Source: Amblyornis subalaris
Taxonomy: Eukaryota; Chordata; Aves; Passeriformes; Ptilonorhynchidae
Direction of reading: 5' to 3'
Assembly: GCA_018881555.1 (NCBI GenBank)
Contig: JACAXG010000111.1
Location: 1,949,055-2,013,054 of the forward strand
Length of the DNA: 64,000 nt
The translations under genes were made by a program, and so were the position numbers. The notes beneath the pieces are model-generated. The model was given only the letters and a program-made list of their open reading frames with translations, made no database searches and was not told the origin of the DNA. Positions 51,042 through 60,488 of this stretch are shown in pieces. Within the stretch, counting starts at the first letter, position 1; every line of letters starts with the position of its first letter.

Positions 51042-51474
51042 ACAGAATCATGGAAAAATCACAGAATTAAGTACGTTGGAAAAGACCTTTCAGATCATCA
51101 AGTCCAACCTATGACCTAAGACCACCTTATCAACTAAACTATGGCACTGAGTGCCACATCCAGTCTTTTTTTAAACACCTCCAGCGACAGTGACTCCACC
51201 ACCTCCCTAGGCAGACCATTCCAGTGCCCAATCACTCTTTCAGTGAAGAATATTTTCCTAATATCTAGCCTAAACTTCCCCTGGTGCCACTTAGACTGTG
51301 TCCTCTCATTCTGTCAGTGGTGGCCTGCAAGAAGAGACCAGCCCTCCACCTGGCTACAGCCTCCTTTCAGGTAGTTGTAGAGAGTGATAAGGTCTCTCCT
51401 GAGCCTCCTGTTTTTCAGGCTAAACAACCCCAGCTACCTCAGCCGTTCTTCACAGGGCTTGTGTTCTAGACCCT

Positions 51475-52412
51475 TGTAATGGGTTAGCCTAAGGGAAGAC
51501 CCCCAGACCCCCAAATCATATTCTTTAGAGGATATAAGATGGCAGAAAACAGGCCCCAAGCTTAAAAATAGTGAAGTAGTTTTCTTCATTAACATTAATA
51601 AGCTAAAAATAAAAGAATAATAATACAGATATTAAGACAATACATAAAGATACATTTCCCTTGTCCCAAAACCCATCAATCTCACCTTCTACCGACTGCA
51701 CGAAGTTAAAACAAAACATGGGATTTTTAAGGGACCTTCTTAAATACAGAAACAAAATCTCTCTCTTCTGCTGCAACTGGTATCAACAAGCCGTAGTCCT
51801 GCCCAGAAAAACCTCCTGTAGTGCGAAAACCAATACCACTCCCAAGAAACCATTCATGAGGTGTGTTGTTTAAGGATGAGTTATTTCCAATCTAGATAAA
51901 AATAAAAGGTCCTTGTCTTCAATCTCCGCAATTATCTCAGCATCTTCGCACTTCTAATGGGCCACTCCTCCCGCAGTGTGGGAAACAAACTCTCCATCCC
52001 CCCAAAAATATGTTTCATGGCTTACAGAAGAATAGTTAAATTGCATTTAAAGCTCATTAAGGCTTACAGAAGAAAAGTCCCACCTGTACTTTTGATGTAT
52101 CTTCTTCCCTCTGACTCTGGGGTACTGCCACAGCAGGTTCCTGGCCACATGGCCCCGCCATGTTGTCTTCTCTCCGTCTGACCGTACCCTCTCTTTCTCT
52201 CCAGCTTGGAAGAAAGGCTAGCATCTGCAGAATTACCTGGGACTCTGGAAAGCTGATTTTACTCGGATTTCTGCCGCATGCTGGTTTCTTAGCTGGTTGT
52301 AGCCGCTGTTGGAAAAATCAGGGCTGCGCCAGCCGCAAGCTTCCCGCCACTGCCATGGTAATTTGCATAAGCGGCTAGTAATGTCCTGCCAGGGTATTGC
52401 AGCTGTTTGTGC
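51475..52412 (-). mobile_element. LTR nested in CR1 ORF2, relative of the 25 kb LTR, truncated
   Basis: The left end TGTAATGGGTTAGCC lines up with TGTCAAGGGTTAGCC of the LTR at 24971. The following bases (AGACCCCCAGACC, then AACAGGCCCCAAGCTT against AACAGGCTGCAAGCTT) continue the match, so both belong to one family and orientation. It is about 940 bp against 1469 bp and lacks the AACCAGCACA terminus. The right edge is where CR1 sequence resumes (GCCAAGTACAGGGG, about 52411) and is approximate. The host CR1 also lacks about 130 bp here, so one deletion probably removed the LTR's U3 start and adjacent CR1. Confidence 0.7.
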
Positions 52413-54748
52413 CAAGTACAGGGGAAGAATGACTTCCCTGATCCTGCTGAGCACACTGTTCCTGATACAGGCCAGGATGTCATTGGCCTTCTTGGCCACT
52501 TGGGCACACTGCTGGCTCATGTTCAGTTGGCTGTCAATCAGTACCCCCAGATCCCTCTCTGCCTGGCTGCTGTCCAGCCACTCTGTCCCCAGCCTGTTGC
52601 ACTGCATGGGGTTGTTGTGGCAAAAGTGCAGGACCCGGCACTTGGACTTGTTAAACCTCATATTGTTGGACCCAGTCCATTAGTCCAGGTCCCTCTGCAC
52701 AGTCCTCCTACCCTCCAGCAGATCAACACTCGCTCCCAGCTTGGTGTCATCTGCAAATTTGCAGTGAAGATACTGAACAGGCCTGGGCCCAACACTGACC
52801 CCTGGGGGACACCGCTAGTGACTGGCCATCAACGGGATGTGGCACCATTCGACACCACTGTTTGGGCCCAGCCATCCAGCCAGTTCTTAACCAAGTGAGG
52901 AGTGAACCTGTCCAAGCCATGGGCTGCCAGCTTTTCCAGAAGTATTCTGAGGGAGACGGTGTCAAAGGCTTTGCTGAAGTCCTGGTAGACAACATCCACA
53001 GCCTTCCCTGCATCCACCAGACAGGTCACCTGGTCATAAAAGGAGATCAAGTTGGTCAGGCAGAACCTGCCCCTCCTAAATCCATGCTGGCTGGATCTGA
53101 TCTCTTGGCTGTCCTATAGGTGCCAAGATGATCTGTTCCATAATCTTGCTGGGCACCAAGTCAGGCTGACAGGCCTGTAGTTTCCCAGATCTTCCTTATG
53201 GCCCTTCTTATGAATGGACATCACATTGGCCAGCTTCCAATCATCTGGGGCCTCCCCAGTGAACCAGGACTGACAATAAATGATGGAGAGCACCTTCACA
53301 AGCTCATCTGCCAGCTTCTTCATCACCCTAGGATGGATCCCATCTGGTCCCATAGATTTGTGGGCATCTAAGTGGGTCAGCAGGTCTCTGACTGCTTCCT
53401 CCTGGACAACAGGGGGGCTATTCTGCTCCCTGACCCCATCTACCAGCCCAAGAGGACAGTTGTCCTGAGGACAATCTGTCTTACTGTCAAAAATTGAGGC
53501 AAAGAAGGTGCCTTTTCATCATCTTTAGTTACTAAATTCCCTCCCACATCCAATAAAGAATGGAGGTTGTCCTTGCCCTTCCTTTTGCCATTACTGTATT
53601 TATAAAAATATTTTTTATTATCCTTCACCGAACTGGCCATATTAAGTTCTAATTGGGCTTTTGCCTCTCTAATTTTTTTCCTACATGACCTAGCAACTCC
53701 CGTAAACATTTCCTGAGCTAGCTGACCCTTTTTCCAAAGGTGATGCACCCTCTTTTTTTCCCCTTAGTTCCTTCAAAAGCTCCTTGCCCATCCAGGCCTG
53801 TTGTTTTTCTCATTGTTTGCCTCGTCTTTTGGCACACAGGGACAGTCTTTTACTGTGTCTTCAAGATTTCTTTTTTGAAGAATGTCCATCCTTCCTGGAC
53901 CCCTTTGTTTTTAAGGGCTGCTTCCCAAGGTACTCTCAGAATAAGTCTCTTGAGTAGGCCGAAGTCCTCCCTCTGGAAATCCAGTGCGGAAGTTTTGTTG
54001 ACACCCCTCCTTGTTTCAACAAATATTGAAAACTATTATTTCGTGGTCACTGTGCCCCAGAACGCCTTCAACCACCACATTTCCCACCAGCCCTTCTCTG
54101 TTTGTAAAGTGGAGGTCAAACGTAGTCCCTCTCCTCGTACGCTCACTCACCAGCTGTGACAAAAAGTTGTCCTCCATACACTCTAAGGACCTCCTAGATT
54201 GCCTCTTCTCTGCTGTGTTGAGTTCCCAGCAGATATCTGACAGGTTAAAGCTTCCCACAAGAACAACAGCTATTGATATTTAAACATCCTCCTGCTGCTC
54301 ATAGAATAACTCATCCACCTCTTCATCCTGGTTGGGTGGTCTATAACAGACTCTCACCAGGATGTTGGCCTTGTTGACCTTTCCACTGATTCTTACCTAG
54401 AGGCACACAACCTTATTGTCATTAATCTCAATTTCCATGATGTCGAGAGCCTCCCTAGTATACAGTCACCCCTCCACCTCTTTTCCCTCACCTGCCCCTT
54501 TTGAAGAGCATGTAGCCATCCATTGCAGCACTTCAGTTATGCGAGTCATCCCACCACGTTTGCGAGATGGCAACTATGTCATAGCTTTCCAGCTGTACAA
54601 TGGCTTCCAGCTTCTCTCGTTTGTTACCCATGCTGCGTGCATTAGTGTACATGCACTTCAGCTGGGCTGCTAGCTTCACCCCTGACTCTGGCTTATCATC
54701 TTTGGGCTCATCTCTGGACAGCCTGGTTGCATTCCCTTCCCTCTTCAA
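52413..54748 (-). pseudogene. CR1 ORF2 remnant: endonuclease plus reverse transcriptase
   Basis: ORF2 of CR1 encodes an APE-type endonuclease that nicks the target and a reverse transcriptase that copies the element RNA there. Endonuclease pieces: TNARSMGNKREKLEAIV and ISQTWWDDSHN (54533-54748; consensus ETWWDDSH, so the conserved Glu is Gln), LVRVCYRPPNQDEEVDEL, then SFNLSDICW and LGHSDHE (54016-54258). In-frame stops follow VVCL and DV. The linker has KKYFYKYSNGKRKGKDNL (about 53600). Reverse transcriptase: MGPDGIHPRVMKKLADEL (53353), ANVMSIHKKG, NYRPVSLT, VYQDFSKAFDTVS (about 52970), GVPQGS (52796-52813) and FADD (52746-52757). The last two are in different frames because of a deletion, so the catalytic core is broken. 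The C-terminal part ends LPLYLA at the LTR. Confidence 0.85.
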
Positions 54749-55948
54749 ACGTAGTTTAAAGCCCTCTCAGTCAGCCCTGCCAATTCATGGGCTAGAATCC
54801 TTTTGCTCTTGTTAGACAGATGGAGCCCATCTGGCTGTAGCAGGCCTGGTGCCATAGAAGTTGCCCCATGATCAAAGAACCCAAAATTCTGCTGATGGCA
54901 CCAGCCCTTAAGCCTCTTACAGATACTGTGGCTTCTCCTGTTCCTTTCATCATTTGTCCCTGCCACTGAAGGGACTGAGCAGAACACCACCAACCAATTG
55001 ACCCAGAGCCTTGAAGTCCCTTTTAATTGCCCTAGTGCTCTTCTTTTCAATCTCGTCACTGCCAGCCTGGACTATCAGCAGCAGATAATAATTGGATGAT
55101 TGAATTAGTACAGAGACCCTCCTCGTGATATGCCATACCTGGGCCCCAGAGAGCCAGCAGACTTCCCTGTGGGATGGGTCCAGTTGACATACGGGACACT
55201 CTGTTCCCCTCAGAAGGAAGTCACTTACTACGACTACCCTTCTTTTCTTTTTATTACTAGAGGTAGTGACCCATCTGACAGATGAAGTGTAATTGGGAGG
55301 CTCTCCAGGCAGATTATTTTCTTCGATGTCATCTGCCTGACCCTCTGGATCCAGGGCCTCGGACCTATTCTGAAGCGGCACCTGGGTGGGTGATGGGGGC
55401 CAGGAGAGATTTTTAATTCCCTGAGTAGGGACCCAGTTCCACTCCCCTTAATCTACTAGGTCTCCTCCTTCTGCCTGATGGTAAGAGGCATGGGACACCT
55501 CTGAGTTCTGGTGGGCTTCTCTCAGGGATGGAAGGGTGAAACTCCACCAGTGTATTTCCCTTTCACATTCCCTAATACTCCTTAGTCTTTCTACTTCCTC
55601 CTTAAGCTCCACCACCACACAGAGCAGATCATTCATCTGCTCACACTGCAGGCAGGAGTCTTTTGCACTATCCTCTAGTACTACTGTCAGGCTTAAACCC
55701 TCTCTGCAGGCAGGGGTCTGGACAGCTGCATCCCTCTTGAGGGGTTCTGTTTGGGTTGGTACACTTTTACTAGAAATAGCTTTTGATCGTTTGGAGACCA
55801 CTGCTGGGAAAAAACCCCAAAAACTCAAAAAACCCAAACACACAAAAAAACCCCCAAAAACCAGCTCAAAAGAAAACCCCACTACCAGGAAGGTGGCTGC
55901 AACCCTGCCTTTGTGAACTTTCATGCAAACTGCCTTGCAAACTGCCAT
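54746..55948 (-). pseudogene. CR1 ORF1 remnant: coiled-coil and esterase-like domain
   Basis: ORF1 of CR1 makes a nucleic-acid-binding protein with an SGNH-esterase-like second half. Visible here: an N-terminal stretch from about 55948 that is low-complexity and Phe/Gly-rich, then CLQCEQMNDLL and ELKEEVERLRSIRECEREI (55630-55560), a short Cys-bearing segment plus coiled coil. After a break at about 55380-55450 comes the esterase region with VVVVSDFLLRGTE (about 55230), where the usual GDSLL has become SDFLL, so the nucleophilic Ser is lost. The C-terminal DGLHLSNKSKRILAHELAGL keeps the Asp/His motif. It ends LNYV-stop at 54746, overlapping the ORF2 start, the normal CR1 arrangement. More than one frame is needed to read it. 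Confidence 0.82.
55801..55863. repeat. A/C-rich tract inside the CR1 5' part
   Basis: AAAAAACCCC, CAAAAAACCC and ACACAAAAAAACCCCC units on plus, that is G/T-rich on the CR1 sense strand, where it adds a Phe/Gly/Leu-rich segment to the ORF1 reading frame. It is not usual coding CR1 sequence and is probably a local expansion. Confidence 0.7.
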
Positions 55949-56061
55949 GCCATGCCCTCAAAAACATGCCTCTCCCCTGTTCGCTGTGCTCCGGGTCACT
56001 CATGCTCCCTAGAGCCTTTTCTAAAATGCCTCCAATGTGCCAGAGGTAGCTCCTCCCTGCA

Positions 56062-56155
56062 CTTGAATGGCTAACAAGAGGAGAGGTTGTGCTAGATGAC
56101 CTTGAAAGGTCCTTTCAACACCAAATATTCTACGATTCTGTGAATCTGCAATCTA
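56062..56155 (+). mobile_element. CR1 LINE, ~95 bp 3' tail
   Basis: TGTGCTAGATGACCTTGAAAG at about 56088, GGTCCTTTCAACACC and the closing TTCTACGATTCTGTGAATC correspond to the CR1 3' end, plus strand. It abuts the 5' end of the minus-strand CR1 and is followed at once by another plus-strand CR1. Confidence 0.75.
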
Positions 56156-56159
56156 AGAT

Positions 56160-57600
56160 GACATATTGGTGTGTGCCTGCTATAGGTTACCTGACCAGGA
56201 AGAACAAGTGGTTCAGACCCTCTAGAGACAGACAAGACTAGCCTCAAGTTTGCAGAATGTGGTCTTCATGGATACCTTCAACCTCATCTCCTGAAGCAGT
56301 ACAAAGAGGGCACAAGAAACTTGTTACTATTCAAGGATCACCTTCTCCAAGTTCAAGTACAGTCAAAAGCAGGAATCCAAAAAACCGAAATGGAAATTAG
56401 TATCTCTATGAATATCAAAGACAACAAGAAGGGCTTCTATAAGTACAGAGCTGACAAAAAGCAGACCAGGGAAGATGTGGGCCCACTGCTTAATGAGATG
56501 GGAGACCTGGTTACACAAGACTTGAGGTACTGAATTCCTTCTTTGACTCATTTCTTTACTAGCAATTCTGGCCTTGAGCTCACAGGGACCAGAGGGAAAG
56601 GCTGGATCAAGGCAGATGTAACCTTGTTGGAACAGTATCAGGTCAGTTACTGGGTTCTGTCATGCTAACTATCTTCATTAACAATCTGGATGATGGGGCA
56701 GGATGCACCTCAAACAACTTTACAGATGACACAATACTGTGAGGAGTGGCTGTTACACCAAAGGGTTGTGCGGTCATCCAGAGTGACCTGCAGAGGCTGA
56801 TTCCTGACAGGAATCTCATGAAGTTGAAGGGGAAGTGCAAAGTCCTGAAGCTGAGGATGACAAAGCCCAGCCACCTGTATGTGCTGAAGGATAGAAAGGT
56901 GGAAAGAAACTTTGCAGAAAAATACCTGACAGTCCAAGTGGACGGCAAGCTGAACGTGAGCCAGCAACATGCCTTTGCCACAAAGACAACTAGTGTTATC
57001 CATGGATCTATTAGACAAAGTATTGCCAACAGGTTGAGGGATGTGACCCTTCCCTTATACTCAGTACTGGTGAGGCCATATTTGGAGTACTGTATCCAGC
57101 TGTGGGATACTAAGTATAAGAAAGACATGGATATACTGGAGAAAGTCCAACCAATGTCACAATGAGTAAGGGAATAGAGCATCTCTAATGCAAGGAAAGG
57201 CTGAGACAACTGGGACTGTTTTGTGTGGTGAAGAGAACACTCAGAGCGGGTCTTATTGACATAGATGAACACCTAAAGGGAGGATGCAAAGAGGACAGAG
57301 CCGGGTTCCTTCCAGTGGTGCCCATTGACAGGACCAAAGGCAATGGGCACACACCGAAACACAGGAGGCTCCCTCTGAACATCAGGAAACGCCTCTTCGC
57401 TGTGAGGGTAATCCAGCACTTGCACAGGTTTTCCAGACAGGTTATAGAGTCTCCATTCTTCAGGATATTCAGAAGTTGTCTGGATACGGTCCTTGGCAAC
57501 TGGTTCTAGGTGGCCTTGCTTGAATGGTGAGGTCGGACCACATGACCTCTTGAGGTCCCTTCCAGTTTCATCCATTCCAGGATTCTGTGATTCTGCAATG
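56160..57600 (+). mobile_element. CR1 LINE with internal deletions, endonuclease to 3' end
   Basis: The start carries an endonuclease piece (YLTRKNKW, equivalent to YRPPDQEEQV, near 56190). The sequence then jumps to the linker (NIKDNKKGFYKYRADKKQTRED near 56405-56475) and on to the reverse-transcriptase C-terminal part: KLKGKCKVLKLRMTKP, RNFAEKYLTVQVDGKLNVSQQHAFATKT, LPLYSVLVRPYLEYCIQLWDTKYKKDMDILEKVQ (56746-57165). The 3' UTR continues (CTTCGCTGTGAGGGTAATCC; GAGGTCCCTTCCAGTTTC near 57551) to GATTCTGTGATTCTGCAAT. Most of the endonuclease and the palm with its catalytic Asp pair are deleted, so it is inactive. Confidence 0.85.
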
Positions 57601-58185
57601 TTAAATCTTAGCCAGATATCTGTAAAATTGTCATAGGGAATGCAGAAGGGATTTGGGATCTGTAAATCTTCCTTCATTCCTTTGTGGCGTTTGACAAAAT
57701 TAGTTATCAAGAATAGTGTAATGGATTTTAAGGCCAGAGGGGACCACTCTGATCATAAAGCAAAATAATTTCTTCATCAAAACTATGACTGCAGGATACA
57801 GTTTTGAAAGAAATCCTGCCTTCGCTAAGAGACTGTAAGTGATGAAAAGACACCATGTCCCAAAGTAGACTCTTTCAATACTTAATTATCCAAGTTTTTA
57901 AAAAATTGTGACCTGAAGCTTAATATTGAACAGCTTGTTGATTAAAATAGGCCATTCTCCTCCACAGCTGTCTGACCCACATGCAGGAGACTGAATTTGG
58001 CACCTTGGCTCAGCAGCCAGTGCAAATCCCACCTGCGTGCAGCTAAACCTTACTCTCAGCCTGTCCCGAGCTTGCCAATTGTTTCATGCAACTTCTCGTT
58101 CCCTGTATAGGCATGGTCTTCAGTACACAAATATAGGAAAACACCAGTTTTAAAAGAAAGGGAGAAATGCAAGGCATATTGACAG
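57601..58185. other. Unique DNA
   Basis: Between the CR1 end and the SINE. No gene recognised; a minus-strand frame at 57273-57710 is mainly antisense CR1. Confidence 0.5.
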
Positions 58186-58325
58186 AAATCACAGAGTATT
58201 TTAAATTGGAAGGGACCCACAAGGATTATTGAGTCCAACTCTTAAGTGAATGGCCCATACAGGAATCAAACCCACAAGCCTGGGGCATTAGTAGCACCAT
58301 GCTCTGACAAACTGAGCTAATCTCA
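58186..58325 (-). mobile_element. SINE with tRNA-Ile-like head and CR1-like tail (TguSINE1-like)
   Basis: On the minus strand the first ~80 bases resemble tRNA-Ile(AAT): TTAGCTCAGTTTG (A box, 58308-58320), AGAGCATGGTGCTA, then GGGTTTGATTCC (B box, 58262-58273; canonical GGTTCGA has become GGTTTGA), closing GGGCCA at about 58242. The remaining ~55 bases (GTTGGACTCAATAATCC, GGGTCCCTTCCAATTT, ACTCTGTGATTTC) are a CR1 3' tail. This tRNA-Ile/CR1 chimera matches the described zebra finch TguSINE1. Such SINEs carry an internal RNA polymerase III promoter and borrow CR1 enzymes through the shared tail. The degenerate boxes suggest an old, silent copy. Confidence 0.8.
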
Positions 58326-59009
58326 CTGTCTGCATCTGTGTTTTATGAGGCTTACTGCCCCAAATGATGACAAGAATATATTAGAGAGTGGAGTATGAAG
58401 AAATCCATCACCTATTGACCTGAATCTGGCTTTGTTTCCCCAAAAAGACTGTGTAACATGCATCATTCGGGATGTCAGGTCACTTAATTTTGAAGTTAGT
58501 GTTCCAATTTGGTACTGAATTCTTCAAGAAAAATCTACATACTTGTACTGGCAATTGAAAATTCCGTCATCAATAAGTGAGTGTAGAAAAGATTAAGCCA
58601 TGAGCATTATTGACAGACACCCACTACAAACAGCATTATACCTACCCTCACATAAAAGAAAAATGTAATAGTATACATTCTATAAATGTTGCTCACTGTT
58701 GCTTGTTTTTTGAATAATGAAGGGTCTTTTCAATTGTCCTTTAACAAAATACCAACTCATTTAGTACAGATGAGCTGAATAGTATACAATGCATTTAATA
58801 CTAAACATCCAAGTGAATAGCTAAAACTAGAGGTGATGGGGGGGAAGGAAGGACGAAAAAGATACTATACTTCATTATTTACTTGAAATTGTTTTAACTC
58901 TTCAAATTAGATTCTTAGAAGTACTGTGAGATAGGATTTTATTCTATAGCCTTTTGATTGAAAACATTTCATTTACTTTCGTAACATAGAGTTATTGCTC
59001 TGAACAAAG
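58326..59009. other. Unique AT-rich DNA
   Basis: No feature recognised between the SINE and the LTR at 59016. Confidence 0.5.
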
Positions 59010-59075
59010 TGTACCTGTCGCTGTAGTCTGAAGGAATATGACATAAAGTCCAGAGAGAATGAAGCGATGCCAGCC

Positions 59076-59081
59076 TTTAAT
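59076..59081 (-). terminator. Variant poly(A) signal of the ERVK-like LTR
   Basis: ATTAAA on minus, just before GGCTGGCATCGC. It is the common functional variant of AATAAA and is placed as expected in the R region. Confidence 0.6.
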
Positions 59082-59103
59082 TAATTAATTATGATTATAC
59101 AGA

Positions 59104-59115
59104 GGCTTATACCCC
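59104..59115 (-). promoter_or_regulatory. TATA box of the ERVK-like LTR
   Basis: GGGGTATAAGCC on minus, about 75 bp downstream of a CCAAT box and about 25 bp before the ATTAAA poly(A) signal. This is the compact core promoter expected in a short LTR. Confidence 0.65.
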
Positions 59116-59410
59116 CTAACTTGCTTGAAGTTTACAGAAGTGTCAAGAGTCTATTGGACCCTTGGTCAGCCACCTACCAAGTTCATTGGTTAATTCTAAC
59201 AACATCTATTCCAAAACATTTATCTAAGCAAGAATGATAACAAAGCGCAGCTGCACAAAACTCAGTCCAAACTTAGTTAATTTACAAAAGCTCCTAGGAT
59301 TGTTTATAGTAGTATTGCTTGGGAAAAGAGAGACAGAGAGAAGTCTCACGAAAATGCTGGGAAAGTTAGAAAACCTCTCTGCCAACAGCTTTTCAGCAAC
59401 CACATGTACC

Positions 59411-60483
59411 CATAATTTATGACCCCAAAAAAAAAAAGCAAGAGAAATGCAAAAACAACACAAGCAACACAGGAATTTAAGCACACATCTGTAGTCACAC
59501 CACTGCATAACATTATTTGTTGTGTATCTCAAGTCTTATTGTTAAAAAATTATGATGATGAGAATATTTACCATACAGTACTGTAGTAAGAGAGGTAGTT
59601 GTAAGTTTTGATCACATTGGAAGTAAAAAGTAACTTGTTCCTTAATACACTTCAATATTGGTTTTAATTATGTGATTGTCTAACAGAGCAGAATTCAAAG
59701 TTCAAGTTATTTATTAGATTTCTGTTCCAAATTCCTATCACCAGGTTTTAAAACAATTTCTAAAAATCATAGGTACAGTCTTATGTGTCTGCACTGTTAT
59801 AAGCAAGCACAATGAGCACAAACAGGAGTAAAGCTCTTTTCTTTTCCTTATAGTATAAAGCCATCACATCAACAAGGTTTAGAGTGTAAAGTTCCCTCAG
59901 CAGCAAAATGCAATTCTCTCCGAAGATTTTGCTTGCCAGAAAACTTATGAAAATATCTATGTTCTAAGCCATGTAAGACTTTGCATTAGAACAGAAAAAA
60001 AAATGGATGTTTAGAGGAGACCTCATTTATGAAAATATTAGCAGTAAAATGACTATACCAAGCACTTCGAAAGCACATTTTTCAATGAACTACCAGCTTG
60101 TTACATGCGAGAATCAAGAGAAAAAGAAAAAAAAATTGTTTTAGTCCAGAGCTAATGCAATAGACCAACATACAGAACCAGTTACGGTGGACCAATTGAG
60201 TTAGAATGAGAACTTCCAGCTACATTTCAATTTCAGCAGTAACTACCATGTTGCTTCAGCACATTCTTATTGTCCTTTTGAGACAAGAGCTCTTTAAATT
60301 CTAAAACATGAACTAACATTCTTTCATAAGAATTCTAAAAGCAAAGAGCCAATATAGGGAGTGCTATATAGTGTCTACACTTCTAATAAGTCTGACAGAC
60401 CTGCTGCACAGGTTTTTAAAATCAGGACAGTCCTTGAAGGTACTACTTAAGAAATAATGCGTACTCTACAGAATTGGATTTTT
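59411..60483. other. Unique AT-rich DNA
   Basis: Nothing recognised between two LTRs. A-rich runs lie at 59428-59440 and 60122-60138. Confidence 0.5.
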
Positions 60484-60488
60484 CGCCC

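Larger units (their letters stand above)
51042..56045 (-). mobile_element. Nearly full-length CR1 LINE, minus strand, interrupted by an LTR
   Basis: Without the nested LTR this copy is about 4.1 kb, close to the roughly 4.5 kb of complete CR1. Minus-strand order: possible 5' UTR (56045-55949), ORF1 (55948-54746), ORF2 endonuclease and reverse transcriptase (54748-52413), LTR insertion (52412-51475), then ORF2 end/3' UTR from about 51474 (CTACAACTACCTGAAAGGAGG near 51370) to the terminal ATGATTCTGT at 51042. About 130 bp of the ORF2 end is missing at the LTR junction. ORFs have stops and shifts, so it cannot retrotranspose. The exact 5' end is an estimate, set by the plus-strand CR1 piece beginning near 56062. 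Confidence 0.85.
59016..59404 (-). mobile_element. ERVK-like solo LTR, minus strand, perfect 6 bp target duplication
   Basis: Plus-strand ends TGTCGCTGTAG and GCAACCACA are flanked by identical TGTACC at 59010-59015 and 59405-59410. On minus it starts TGTGGTTGC. U3 carries a CCAAT box (AACCAATGAAC, 59187-59197), GGGTATAAGCC (59104-59115) and ATTAAA (59076-59081). R/U5 follows as GGCTGGCATCGCTTC and the element closes GCGACA. The 389 bp length and the 6 bp duplication are typical of alpha/beta-retrovirus-like ERVK elements of birds. No internal retroviral sequence remains. The intact duplication argues for a comparatively recent insertion. Confidence 0.88.

Noticed and set aside
52407..52898. 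163-codon plus-strand frame
   Set aside because: Antisense to the CR1 reverse-transcriptase region on minus, which shows genuine CR1 motifs.
58240..58325. A tRNA-Ile gene
   Set aside because: The acceptor stem cannot pair, the B box and anticodon loop are altered and the sequence runs directly into a CR1 tail, so it is a SINE head rather than a functional tRNA.
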